DNA of 64,000 bases from Rhodoferax mekongensis (GCF_032191775.1 NZ_CP132507.1:2815001-2879000); one strand, 5' to 3'; positions 51,982 to 61,034 are shown, counted from the stretch's first letter. The notes: a model not told the origin generated them from the letters alone. Program-made: numbers and translations.

Positions 51982-52845
51982 ATGACATCAGGAACCAGAG
52001 ACTTTTCAAAGTCCGAGCAAGCGTCGGAAATCATCAAAGAGTTGTACCTAGCGTTGTTCACACAGAACGCATTGAGGAACGCCTCCAGTGGTTTAGCCGG
52101 CATCTATATGGATGCCGACATAAGTGGTGAAAATATCCAATGGGAGGACACAGCAGCGTGTTCCCTTCTTCAGTTACTAACCAAGATATCGAAAATAAGG
52201 TCCGAACAACGCGTTTGTGACGCGAGAACATTGGATGCACACAGCGCTTTTTTTCAATCGAAGGTCATTGAATTCATCGAACTCAGCCAGGGACCTGGAG
52301 CGTTGAAGCTAAAGTGGCTACCTGAAATCTTAGCGAAATGCCAAGAGTTTGCAACGAAAGGCTGCCAGCCATTTATTGGTTGTAATGACTTCAGGACATA
52401 TATTTTGTATGGTTTAGACGAACTCGTCGCAGAAACTTGTGCAAATATGGAGACAGGCAAATTGCTATCTCTTAAGGTTCATTTAGCAATTACACGAGCC
52501 TTCACATCAAAGGCAATCGAGTTGTTTACTGTTCAAATACAGCGAATACATTTAGGACCGAAAGCGGCTGGATTCTCATACTTTCAGAGTCATCAGGAGT
52601 TCGTTCCCCTTCTCTATGTTGCTAGCACAGTCTATGAGCTAGTTGCGGACGATGACATCGTATCTCTTGAAAATCTATATAGCTACCTTGCTCAGATTCG
52701 CTGGCAATTCTCTGTGACCGATGCATTGGGCCCTGAAGCGGAGAAGAAATGCAATCAGTTACTTGAGCTGTGTCTGATAGATTCCTATGAAGCTGGAAAA
52801 CTAGTCATAGTCAAAAGTTTAGCATCCTTAAATTTCGCAAATTAG
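51982..52845 (+). CDS. Hypothetical helical protein (287 aa)
   Basis: I do not recognise a family. The protein is soluble and mostly helical by pattern, without signal peptide or membrane segments; cysteines are scattered. Segments such as GALKLKWLPEILAKCQEFAT and SLENLYSYLAQIRWQFSVTD look like helical repeats, maybe a ligand- or protein-binding scaffold. It follows the HAD-domain gene in the same direction. A GC-rich hairpin 53 bp after its stop probably ends the operon. Confidence 0.55.
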   Translation: MTSGTRDFSKSEQASEIIKELYLALFTQNALRNASSGLAGIYMDADISGENIQWEDTAACSLLQLLTKISKIRSEQRVCDARTLDAHSAFFQSKVIEFIELSQGPGALKLKWLPEILAKCQEFATKGCQPFIGCNDFRTYILYGLDELVAETCANMETGKLLSLKVHLAITRAFTSKAIELFTVQIQRIHLGPKAAGFSYFQSHQEFVPLLYVASTVYELVADDDIVSLENLYSYLAQIRWQFSVTDALGPEAEKKCNQLLELCLIDSYEAGKLVIVKSLASLNFAN

Positions 52846-52897
52846 GTAACTGGACTGATAAAGTCAAACTTGAATTAGACTTCAACTAGCCTATTCA

Positions 52898-52921
52898 GGG
52901 CCGATCGAGAGGGATCGGCCC
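52898..52921 (+). terminator. Probable terminator hairpin after the 287-residue gene
   Basis: A perfect 9-bp stem: GGGCCGATC (52898-52906) with GATCGGCCC (52913-52921) around a 6-base loop. It lacks a strong T run, so termination may be rho-assisted. Confidence 0.6.
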
Positions 52922-53143
52922 TTCACTTAAGATTCTTGGTCTTACAGGATCCTGAACTTAAATTAAATTGCAATCAAAGCAATTTGCAGCTCTTTCCTTA
53001 GAACTGCTGACGCACGCAATCCATCAGCCGAGACTAAGTTAAGTGTCCGGCCATCACACCTCGTCGCAAAATTTCACACTTAAATCAATTTCACCGGTTT
53101 GGAGTGGCATTTAAAGTCAATTTCAGTGCAAAAGCATTGACAA

Positions 53144-53158
53144 ACTTACGCCGTAAGT
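53144..53158. promoter_or_regulatory. Palindromic operator ACTTAC-GCC-GTAAGT (copy 4)
   Basis: A perfect copy 133 bp upstream of the 4-TM/DUF2867 gene. TTGACA overlaps its left flank (53137-53142), which could be a -35 box blocked by the bound regulator. Confidence 0.65.
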
Positions 53159-53290
53159 TTTAAAGTGCGTACTAGGTTAGCATTGCGAAGTTGACGTCAA
53201 CCCTAGTGACCAGATGGCCTATGCCCACGCGAATGTAGGCGCCGAACGCAAGCTCAGCAATGTTATCGGGTCGGATATTCATGAAGAACA

Positions 53291-54223
53291 GTGATCCCCA
53301 TGTCCTTTAAGACCACCGCACTAGTAACTGCAGCAATCTGCTTTTGTCTGACGGGTATTTGGGCCTTTGGCTCCGCGATCATCTTGACCCTATGGGGAGT
53401 TGACTATTCCGCATCCGCAGAGTTTGTGGGACGACGCGGTGCAGCGCTATTTTTAGGCTTGGGTGTGATGCTGCTGCTGGCTCAAGACGCTGAGCCGTCT
53501 CAGGCCAGAACTTCGCTCAGCGTCGGGATGATTGTCGCCTGCATTACGCTGGCCTTGCTAGGCTTACTCGAGTTTGCTCTTGGCAACGCCGGCTTAGGGA
53601 TACTGTCTGCGGCCATCGTCGAGTTGATGATTGCGCTGGCATTCTTGCGCATCGAGCTGATGACGCCATACACAACCAGAGTAACAGACCTAAGTACAAA
53701 TGGCCTAGGCGAGAGGCGTGCCCCACACACAGCACTGCAGATGGCAGGTGCCTACTTTTGCGATATTCACCAGATTGAAATGCCAAGGTCCCACAAGACC
53801 GCCTTGCAGATTTACCTTGACGTCGTTTCGCAGACACCTTTATGGATCAATGTCCTAATGGACATTAGAAATTTTGTAGGCAAAACAGTCCTTGGCCTCA
53901 AAGACTTGGGTCGTTTGGAGAGCGTGGGGGAAGTCATTGCTTCAAACCAGATGCCTGAAGGCGCGCGGATTGGTATTTTTACCTTGTGCCACCTGTCAGA
54001 CAAAGAAGTGATATTAGGGGATTCCGACAAGCACTTGACCGTTGCGCTGTCGACCATCAAAGAGACTCGAGAGCTTCAAGATGTCATTACCGTCACCACA
54101 GTAGTTCGTGTGCACAACACTTTAGGACGTATCTACATGTTGTTCGTAGTTCCAGTGCACAGAATTATCGTGCCCACGCTACTAAAGCGGGGCGTCGCAA
54201 ATGCGAATAATTTCTCTTACTAG
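53291..54223 (+). CDS. Membrane protein fused to a DUF2867 domain
   Basis: A 310-residue protein in two parts. Residues about 8-125 hold four membrane helices (for example LVTAAICFCLTGIWAFGSAI and ARTSLSVGMIVACITLALLG), resembling small integral proteins. Residues about 150-305 match DUF2867: DIHQIEMPRS, LKDLGRLESVGE, a GDSDKHLTVALST segment and the closing TVVRVHNTLGRIYMLFVVPV then HRIIVP. DUF2867 is a START-like lipid-binding-type domain of unknown function, usually free-standing or fused to an NAD-binding domain. The membrane fusion is unusual. The alternative start at Met4 gives MSFKTTAL. An operator palindrome lies 133 bp upstream. Confidence 0.8.
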   Translation: MIPMSFKTTALVTAAICFCLTGIWAFGSAIILTLWGVDYSASAEFVGRRGAALFLGLGVMLLLAQDAEPSQARTSLSVGMIVACITLALLGLLEFALGNAGLGILSAAIVELMIALAFLRIELMTPYTTRVTDLSTNGLGERRAPHTALQMAGAYFCDIHQIEMPRSHKTALQIYLDVVSQTPLWINVLMDIRNFVGKTVLGLKDLGRLESVGEVIASNQMPEGARIGIFTLCHLSDKEVILGDSDKHLTVALSTIKETRELQDVITVTTVVRVHNTLGRIYMLFVVPVHRIIVPTLLKRGVANANNFSY

Positions 54224-54332
54224 CATAAATCAGGTCAAAAATAATTGCCTCCCACTACATGCTTTCTGTGTACCAGATTCCGTCCAATGCTTGGTTTTCT
54301 GTAATTTGCAAAATTCAATTTTTTGAGCTCTA

Positions 54333-55079
54333 TTGATGAATATATTTTCAAAGAAGAAAGCATTTGCTACCATCTGCGGACTATTGTCAATCGAAGTGGC
54401 ATTAGCTGCCGATCTCAACGTTTGCATGATTGAGCTCAAGCCCTGGGCTTTTATGGCCGGCGACCCTCAGAACTCCCGAATAGTGGGTGTTATGGCAGAT
54501 ATTCTTATTGAATTTAAGAAGCGAACTGGGCTCGAGTTTAAGTCAAGACTACTTCCATATGCACGGCTGGAGTTGGAGTTGGAACGAGGCAGTTGCGATA
54601 TTGCATTGATGGCCTGGTCCGATCGACGTTCAAACTACGCTTTTAAAGGCACAGCATTCATGCCTCTGGAATTTGGAGTCATTGCCAAAAAAGGAGTCCG
54701 ACTTCGAAAGTATGAGGACTTATCATCTCTCAACATCAGTGTCACGCAAGGATTAAGCATCTGTCCAGAATTTGATAATGATACTAGTTTGAAAAAGCAG
54801 CTCGATAAAGATAACCTTACAGGAGTTCGAAAGGTAGAGTATCAGAGAGCAGATGCGGTTGCAGGTTCACTGCTTACTCTACGATATCTTATTCAGCAAG
54901 AAGGTCTCGACTACAAATTTGGAGAAAGCTTAATGCTGAAACGGAATGAGTTTTCCACAGCCTACTCGAAGAAGTCTCTTAATATTGATGATTACAAGCA
55001 GATAGATCTTTATTTTGCTTCCATGCAAGCCGATGGAACCATAAAAAGAATTTTGAATAGTTGGTACGGCATCAAGTAA
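54333..55079 (+). CDS. Periplasmic solute-binding protein, SBP_bac_3 family (orphan)
   Basis: A 248-residue protein with a signal peptide (FATICGLLSIEVALA, cleavage near residue 25). The mature part has the family-3 layout: LNVCMIELKPWAFM, GVMADILIEFKKRTGLEF, RLLPYARLELELERGSCDIA with the conserved DIA, then the second lobe with ISVTQGLSICPEF and SMQADGTIKRILNSWYG at the end, the family signature close. No transporter genes are adjacent, as for the other binding protein at the left end. Possible role in sensing or scavenging of amino-acid-like compounds. Confidence 0.82.
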   Translation: MMNIFSKKKAFATICGLLSIEVALAADLNVCMIELKPWAFMAGDPQNSRIVGVMADILIEFKKRTGLEFKSRLLPYARLELELERGSCDIALMAWSDRRSNYAFKGTAFMPLEFGVIAKKGVRLRKYEDLSSLNISVTQGLSICPEFDNDTSLKKQLDKDNLTGVRKVEYQRADAVAGSLLTLRYLIQQEGLDYKFGESLMLKRNEFSTAYSKKSLNIDDYKQIDLYFASMQADGTIKRILNSWYGIK

Positions 55080-55534
55080 CTCAGAGCACTCTTGCGGCGC
55101 TCATTATTGATACTCAATAGCAAATAGGAAATGCGACCGAATTAACTAGTCGCATCGCATTAAACCGTCTGAATATTGCACGATTATAAGGTTCGTGTTA
55201 TTCTTTGCATTTTGAATAATCTAACGTACCCACTGGTGGCTTTGCGTGTGTATGGTCACACTCACTTCTTTGGAAATTCGCAGGCTCTACACGATCCTCC
55301 TGGGTTTGCTTTTGCAATGGAACTTCGAAGGTTATCCCATTGCAGTGAGCTTCTACGCCAAATCATCCGTGAGTAGATAGTCAAATGTCTGTGTGAATTT
55401 TAAGGCTTTACCTACTTAAAAGCTTGCTATCGAAAGCCATCCACACTGAATATTAATTTTAGCTTTTGAGTCACTTATCGCAATACCATACCAAGGAAAG
55501 TAAGAGCTTGTAGTCTTTGATGGAATGTCAGAGC
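55080..55534. other. Gene-free region
   Basis: About 455 bp downstream of both the binding protein and the response-regulator kinase. A 66-codon frame at 55176-55376 starts at a weak codon and shows no similarity; I do not support it. No structured element is obvious. Confidence 0.5.
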
Positions 55535-56773
55535 TCAATGAGGTGCTGCTAATGGCAGGACGATGTAGAACGTAGTCCCAACTCCTACCGTAGATTTCAC
55601 CGTAATTGTACCGTCCAGTACCTTCTCTACTAAATTGGCAACTATGGACATTCCAAGCCCATTTCCACCTCTTCCAACCTTAGTACTAAAGAAGGGTTTC
55701 ATTAACTGCGCCATGTGATCCGACGCGATGCCGACTCCGTTGTCGGTGAACGTCAAATGTACCGAGTCTCCTTGCAAGTGGGCATCAATACTGAAAACTC
55801 CATTTGCACGGCCCTCAAAAGCATGTAAGTAGGCATTGTTGATCAAGTTGATAACAATCTGGCCAATGGCTCCGGGAAAGCTATCCATGACAATGTCTGG
55901 TTCTATGTTCTGCACTAAACTATGCGGCTTTCCCCGTAGCCTATGTTTCATCGTGTCTACAATTTCGCCCACTACAGTAGCCAGATCAAAAGTTCGTCTG
56001 CATTCGCTGGCTTGATCGGTGGCCATCTGTTGAAAATTGGCTAAAAGATCGCCCGCCCGCCTTAGGTTCCGTTGTATTAATGTGGCTGCTTCAGCAACAG
56101 AGTCAACATATCGGCGCAACCCGGAACGGGTCAGTTGGCCATTTTCCATTTCCTGATTGAATTTCCGAGTTAGTTCCACCAACACATCGGCGGTCAACAC
56201 GCCATTGCCGAACGGGGTTACTAGCTCATGCGACACACTGGCTACGAGAGTGCTAATAGTAGCTTTGGCTTCGCTACGCGTCAGGTCCTCTTGTTGTATT
56301 TTCAACTTGGACACCATCTCCTCTAGCTCTACGTTGAGAACGTTAAGCTGCGCGTTATGCAAACCTACCGCTCGTTCACTTTGGTAGGCATTACATGCAG
56401 ACTTGATTGTTAACAAGAGGTCATCGCTATCGAATGGCTTTTCCAGAAAGCGGTACAAATTAGCTTCGTTGATGGCCTTTTTGACGCCCTCTAAGTCACT
56501 CTGGCCCGTGAGCATAATACTCAACGCATTTGGGTGGATTTGGTGCAATCTAATCAATAGTTCATCACCACGCATCATCGGCATAATGAAGTCAGCAATG
56601 ACCACAACAAGCTCTTGCCTACGCTCCTCTAGCTCAAGTGCAATTTCTAGTGCCTCAGCCCCACTCTCTGCAATTTCAATATCAAAGTCTCCGACGCTGC
56701 CCCCCAACAACGAACGAAGTGAACGAACTACGGTAGCGTCGTCATCGACACACAAAATGACTCCCTGACTCAT
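55535..56773 (-). CDS. Response regulator-histidine kinase hybrid (REC-HisKA-HATPase)
   Basis: A 412-residue cytosolic protein. The N-terminal receiver has acidic residues in CVDDDA, the phospho-acceptor Asp61 in VIADFIMP and Lys112 in LEKPFD. A coiled-coil linker leads to an H box SVSHELVTPF with His182, then a HATPase with NLINNAYLHAF, DNGVGI and GGNGLGMSIV. So it can be phosphorylated by an upstream kinase and also autophosphorylate, a kinase whose activity is gated by its own receiver. It overlaps the upstream membrane kinase by 4 bp. No DNA-binding domain is present, so the output must pass to another protein. Confidence 0.92.
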   Translation of the reverse strand: MSQGVILCVDDDATVVRSLRSLLGGSVGDFDIEIAESGAEALEIALELEERRQELVVVIADFIMPMMRGDELLIRLHQIHPNALSIMLTGQSDLEGVKKAINEANLYRFLEKPFDSDDLLLTIKSACNAYQSERAVGLHNAQLNVLNVELEEMVSKLKIQQEDLTRSEAKATISTLVASVSHELVTPFGNGVLTADVLVELTRKFNQEMENGQLTRSGLRRYVDSVAEAATLIQRNLRRAGDLLANFQQMATDQASECRRTFDLATVVGEIVDTMKHRLRGKPHSLVQNIEPDIVMDSFPGAIGQIVINLINNAYLHAFEGRANGVFSIDAHLQGDSVHLTFTDNGVGIASDHMAQLMKPFFSTKVGRGGNGLGMSIVANLVEKVLDGTITVKSTVGVGTTFYIVLPLAAPH

Positions 56774-58494
56774 GTGATGGCCTTTTGGCTGCGCGGCAGA
56801 TAAACGCTAAACACTGTCCCTCTGCCCACCACACTGTTGAACTCAATCTGTCCAGAGTGCTTTTCAATAATTTTCTTGACAATATCTAGACCAAGTCCAC
56901 TACCCTCTCCTGCCGGCTTAGTCGTAAAGAAAGCTTCGTAAACTCGGCCACGAATAGCCTCAGGGATTCCGCACCCAGTGTCGGATATAGATACGAGTAC
57001 GTTATCTCCGCTGGCTTTGATCTCAATGGTTAGCGTACCGCGATTATTCATAGCTTGCAGTGCGTTGTGCAACAAATTGGTCCAGACCTGGTTCAACTCA
57101 TCTGGTAGGCACGGTAATGCAGGAACTTCTTCATATTTGCGGATCAAATCAATCCCTTGCCGAATATGGCTCTGGTAGATCGTCAAGACCGTTTCAATGC
57201 CATCTATAACGTTAGCTTCTATAAATTCACCGCTATTGCTGCGACGTGAGATGGACTTAAGGGCATAGATAATCTTCGCTACACGTTCCACTGCCAAGTT
57301 TATGTTAGCGGTATTGCTCAGGATAGAAGCCAAATGGCTCGCAGTATCAAAAATGAGCTCACTCTGCGGGTGCTGCAATAGAGGTAGGAAGTGCTGCACG
57401 GACTCGTGAGCTTGCAGTTCAACCATAATTGCAGCTTTATGCCGAGACTGTCCAATACCGGCTTCGTCTAGCTGCTTGGACACGTAGCGCCTCAGTGCCC
57501 GCTCTTCACGTGTACTTTGCATCGCAGCGCCTGTTTTGGAATGGCTTATTAGCGTCATAAATAGAGCTCTGTCAGACAGCTGCAGAAGATCGAGCACGTG
57601 CGGTAACCATTTCAGTGAGTGCTCCAGCGCAACTGCTATGTTTTTGCCACTAGATTTGACCACCCCAATCGGGGTATTTATCTCGTGCGCGACACTTGCG
57701 ACAAGTTGTCCGAGAGATGCCATTTTTTCAGTTTGAATGAGCTGTGCCTGCGCAGCGCGCAAGTCCACCAAAGTGGACTCTAGAGCCAAGTAACTTTGGG
57801 ACAGTTCAGCCGTACGCTCTTCGACACGCCGAGCCAAATCATGTTCAGTCTGCAAGCGATCAGCAAGCTCTTGGCGCTGACGCAGAACCAGTGCGACTAC
57901 AGCAGCCAGCACAGCGATAATTTGAATCAGTGTCATTCCCACTATCAACTTTGCTTGATCGATTAGGGTGTTGTCCTGTTCCTCAACCATTTTGGCAACT
58001 TGATAATCTGCAACCTGACTTAAATTGCGAACATCGGCAGACAGTCTCTCAAACTGGTCCAATAAATTATCTAAATCATCGTTATTTGGTGGTGATTTAG
58101 TAAGTGCCTCATCTATATGACTCGTCAACTGTTCGATGCTTGGCATTGTCGCCGTGAATTCTTTAAGCCCTTTAAGCATGTCGAGGTTAGGGCTCTCATG
58201 TATCAGGGTCAGACGACTCAAGAATATGTCGTAGCGCAAGCGCAAGGTTTCAATGTCATAGTTGGCCCCCACTGCCGAGCCTCGAACTAGCTCAGTATGT
58301 AGCTTGTTAAATTCCCGTTCAAATTGAAACATCAATTGAGTGACGGAGTCAAAATAAAGACCCCTTCGCTGCTCAATAGACCGCATCTGCGCCCATTCGA
58401 ACGCGAGCAAAGCGACCAAGGCCACGGCGACAACTCCAGCACCCAGCGAAAGCCAAAGCCGGAACCTGAAACCATTTGAAATACGTTGCATCAA
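56770..58494 (-). CDS. Membrane sensor histidine kinase
   Basis: A 574-residue kinase. Membrane helices at about 12-33 and 181-204 enclose a helical periplasmic domain of about 145 residues. A coiled coil (ARRVEERTAELSQSYLALES) leads to the H box SVAHEINTPIG with His270. An unusually long helical insertion of about 170 residues separates the H box from the HATPase, which shows NLLHNALQAM, DTGCGI and GSGLGLDIV. Kinases with this insertion form a distinct group linked to periplasmic partners. It lies 18 bp downstream of a periplasmic molybdopterin-oxidoreductase-like gene and overlaps the REC-kinase gene, so the three form one signalling operon. Confidence 0.92.
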   Translation of the reverse strand: MMQRISNGFRFRLWLSLGAGVVAVALVALLAFEWAQMRSIEQRRGLYFDSVTQLMFQFEREFNKLHTELVRGSAVGANYDIETLRLRYDIFLSRLTLIHESPNLDMLKGLKEFTATMPSIEQLTSHIDEALTKSPPNNDDLDNLLDQFERLSADVRNLSQVADYQVAKMVEEQDNTLIDQAKLIVGMTLIQIIAVLAAVVALVLRQRQELADRLQTEHDLARRVEERTAELSQSYLALESTLVDLRAAQAQLIQTEKMASLGQLVASVAHEINTPIGVVKSSGKNIAVALEHSLKWLPHVLDLLQLSDRALFMTLISHSKTGAAMQSTREERALRRYVSKQLDEAGIGQSRHKAAIMVELQAHESVQHFLPLLQHPQSELIFDTASHLASILSNTANINLAVERVAKIIYALKSISRRSNSGEFIEANVIDGIETVLTIYQSHIRQGIDLIRKYEEVPALPCLPDELNQVWTNLLHNALQAMNNRGTLTIEIKASGDNVLVSISDTGCGIPEAIRGRVYEAFFTTKPAGEGSGLGLDIVKKIIEKHSGQIEFNSVVGRGTVFSVYLPRSQKAIT

Positions 58495-58512
58495 GCGTCA
58501 GATGGCATGGCA

Positions 58513-59025
58513 CTATTTAACGATAAGGGACTTTAGCTGCCAGACCGAACGCTCGTAATAAATTACAGAGCGCAATTCCACCTTACTGTCATAAGGGTAG
58601 ACGATGAAAAGAGGTCCCTTAGTCTTGACCGAGATGATCTCGCCGTTCATGTGGTGCGCGATGATGACATCGAACTTGCGGGCATCTCCCATTGGGATAC
58701 TCGTCTGAAAGTCATTTAAAGCAGAAGCGTTCAAAACAGTACCGCTGGCTCTTGCCGCGGCGAGAACGTCACGTAAAAGTGGCCCTGTGAATTTAATTGG
58801 TTGCTTACTCCAGGGAGTCATTGTCGTAAAGGTCTGTTGAGGTAACCTTTCCAACATAGCCAAATCAAACTCTGCCCCTTTGTCACTGTTCTTCGCTTCG
58901 ACCTTACCGGATATTGTTAAGATGACTTTGCCTGTAACTGACTCCAACGCTATTGCATTAAGTGGTACAGAGAGAATAAGCATCGAAGCCAAAGCAAGAC
59001 ACGTTGTCGAGAAAACTGTTTTCAT
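58513..59025 (-). CDS. Periplasmic molybdopterin-dependent-oxidoreductase-like protein, probable sensor partner
   Basis: A 170-residue protein with a signal peptide ending NAIALES. The mature part has the small Oxidored_molyb-like fold: FDLAMLERLPQQTFTTMTPW, then IKFTGPLLRDVLAAA, ALNDFQTSIPM and GPLFIVYPYD. The cysteine that binds molybdenum in sulphite-oxidase-type enzymes is absent; no Cys at all remains in the mature protein. It is therefore more likely a ligand-binding relative than a redox enzyme. It is first in an operon with two kinases, suggesting that it modulates the sensor domain of the membrane kinase. A palindromic operator lies 185 bp upstream. Confidence 0.72.
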   Translation of the reverse strand: MKTVFSTTCLALASMLILSVPLNAIALESVTGKVILTISGKVEAKNSDKGAEFDLAMLERLPQQTFTTMTPWSKQPIKFTGPLLRDVLAAARASGTVLNASALNDFQTSIPMGDARKFDVIIAHHMNGEIISVKTKGPLFIVYPYDSKVELRSVIYYERSVWQLKSLIVK

Positions 59026-60248
59026 AGTAGCTCCATGAATTTCACAAAGGCGATTGAACTCACCATGCTGATCTATTGATCAATAAGCAAACAAATTTAT
59101 CGAGAGAACGTCGGACCTCGTACTTGGTCCAGATCAGCCGAAAAACGAGAGAAAGAGGACAAGATGAAGCACCGAACTTAGGTCAATTTCAAACAATGTA
59201 GACGATTTTACTTACACTGTAAGTTAGTTGGGAAAAATTTTCACCGACTCATGCGCACCGCGCTATGTAAGTGGCGACAACGGCCCCAGGTTTGACTGCC
59301 TAGCACTGCCGTGATAGACCAAGGATGAAGAACTGGAATCAGTACTAAGCCAACCAGTCAAGCTTCGAAAGAACGGAACTAAAGGGATATTCAACGTCAA
59401 GTTCAGGGATGAAAGTCTGGCCATGAAGTGGAGCGACAAACGCCTGGAAGGCAAAGGCTATCACTCTGAAGTGGAGACATCATTCCAAGGAAATTCGCAC
59501 ACATTAGAGCTTGAACGACCGGACAACGGCTCAGCTCATCGCGGACTTGAAGAACGAATGCCAAACGAGACAAGACAATCAAACTGCGATCGGTCCAAAC
59601 AAACCCGTCAGGTCAATGCGAATACATTCGCATACATACAGCAATTTAGTTCAACTGAAAGTTGGTGCATCAATTGAGCGCTCTAGAGCAATAAAGGTAC
59701 CGAATGCAAATTTGCCACCCGAAATCTTAATAAAGCGCCCAGAGTTGGCAAAGCATATGTATCAGCCCCTGATTACAGAAAAAATTTGACATGACCTCTA
59801 TGCACGGTTTGTGTAGATTGGAGGAAATGGTCGTAGACACCTATCGCACTATGGCAACTCGCGAGTTACCTTCTCTAATTACTTACTTTAAAATAGTGCA
59901 AGCGTTCGTAATTAATGCCATTAAACTACTCACAAGACAGTAAGCTATTAACTGGAAAGCTTAAGATTTACAAAAGCATTGCTGAAATTGCTCGAGACTT
60001 CATTCATTTGGATTATCCTATCTAAGGATGATATGACCGCAACGGTCTCTCATTTACAGATTACTGAATTCAGAAAAAAATCCGGTACGCTTCAAAAGTA
60101 CGCATTCCACCTGATAAAAAAATAGCGGCAATACTTGCATTTCCAAGTCGAACAGTAGCCATGAATAGACCGTCATCACACAAACTTCAAAAAAAGTAAT
60201 TGGATCTACTTTGCCCACTTCGTTTTAGTCCAAAGCACATCAAAATAA
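59026..60248. other. Gene-poor 1.2-kb stretch
   Basis: The left end holds the promoter of the signalling operon and the copy-5 palindrome. Frames at 59423-59677 and 59511-59789 overlap each other in different phases and have no ribosome site or recognisable domain; I do not support them. The DNA is AT-rich and leads into decayed genes to the right, so this may be a degraded segment. Confidence 0.5.
59210..59224. promoter_or_regulatory. Palindromic operator ACTTAC-ACT-GTAAGT (copy 5)
   Basis: A perfect copy 185 bp upstream of the periplasmic protein/two-kinase operon (reverse strand). No gene on the forward strand starts nearby, so it most likely serves that operon. Confidence 0.6.
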
Positions 60249-60557
60249 CTCCTTGCTGGAACATGCGGCCTCTTTGCTTGGTACCGAGGGTGGCACAAGT
60301 GCACCATCGGCTATGAATTGAACCCAACTATGCATGGGAACGGCTACATGCAGGAGGCTCTGCGTTCTTGCCTAGCTTGGGGCTTAGAGAGCATGCAGCT
60401 CAATCATATTGAGGCCCAGGTACACCCAAGCAACGCCGCGTCCATCCGCTCGGTCGACCGCCTTGGCTACAAGCGCGAGGGCCTTCTTCGTCAAGCCGGC
60501 TTTTGGGATGGGCAATTCCACGACATTTATCAATATGCTCTGCTGCGGCAAGAGTGA
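60249..60557 (+). pseudogene. RimJ/RimL-type GNAT acetyltransferase, 5'-truncated
   Basis: The frame carries GTCGLFAWYRGWHKCTIGYE, then GNGYMQEALRSCLAWGLE, QVHPSNAASIRSVDRLGYKR and GFWDGQFHDIYQYALLR, a typical end of ribosomal-protein-type N-acetyltransferases. Upstream, an in-frame stop (60246-60248) cuts the reading frame after only three residues before the conserved GTCGLF. The first 60-70 residues of the fold are missing and not found in other frames. A short translation could start at TTG (60318), but it would lack motif A. Thus a decayed gene. Confidence 0.7.
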
Positions 60558-60609
60558 TTCACAACTGAAGCCGAACCCCTTATTCAACCCGTAAACAATC
60601 GAGAACACT

Positions 60610-60981
60610 ATGCCACTTACGAAAAATTAAGCCCCTAGACAACTCCCTAGAGACCAAGTGAAAGCCTCAGCAGCAGTTCACAGTGGGCTCGTAGAGGCCT
60701 GCAATGTTCCGCCAAATTCCCTCTTTCAACTGATACCGCTCTTCGATTCCGACGAAATTATTCTCGCCCCTTTTTTCAGTGGCGTTAATCGTTCAAAAGA
60801 TGTATTCGTGATTGAAGTAGTTATTTTGCTGCGTCGCACCGAAGATCAGAAGCTTGCTCTATTTCGACAAAACGCGCAGCATACTATCCAAGCAGGGTTT
60901 CGAGCAGATGGCGTAATGATTGCCTTGGTATGAAAATCACGGATGGATTGGTCGCTTGGCCTCGGATTAGCCTATGCTAAC
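60610..60981 (+). pseudogene. Tautomerase family protein with two in-frame stop codons
   Basis: The ATG gives MPLTKN, including the catalytic Pro2 of 4-oxalocrotonate-tautomerase-like proteins, then a TAA (60628-60630). In the same frame follows HSGLVEACNVPPNSLFQLIP, FFSGVNRSKDVFVIEVVILL, then EDQKLALFRQNAQ, all family-like. A TGA (60931-60933) interrupts again, and beyond it RMDWSLGLGLAYAN matches the conserved C-terminal WSFG block. Two nonsense mutations in one frame, without frameshift, show recent decay. It lies between the GNAT fragment and an intact GNAT. Confidence 0.75.
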
Positions 60982-61034
60982 ATCATCTTAAAGTTAACGC
61001 TCGACGTCACAAACACTGTTTTCAACCGCAGCAC

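Larger units (their letters stand above)
52846..53290. other. Non-coding region with hairpin and palindromic operator
   Basis: About 445 bp. It contains the hairpin at its left end and, at 53144-53158, a perfect ACTTAC-N3-GTAAGT palindrome 133 bp before the fusion membrane gene. Composition rises in GC towards the right. No other feature is seen. Confidence 0.55.

Noticed and set aside
55176..55376. A 66-codon forward frame
   Set aside because: Weak start codon, no ribosome site, no similarity; treated as non-coding.
59423..59789. Two overlapping small forward frames (84 and 92 codons)
   Set aside because: They occupy different phases of the same DNA, have no ribosome site, start at weak codons and show no domain-like pattern.
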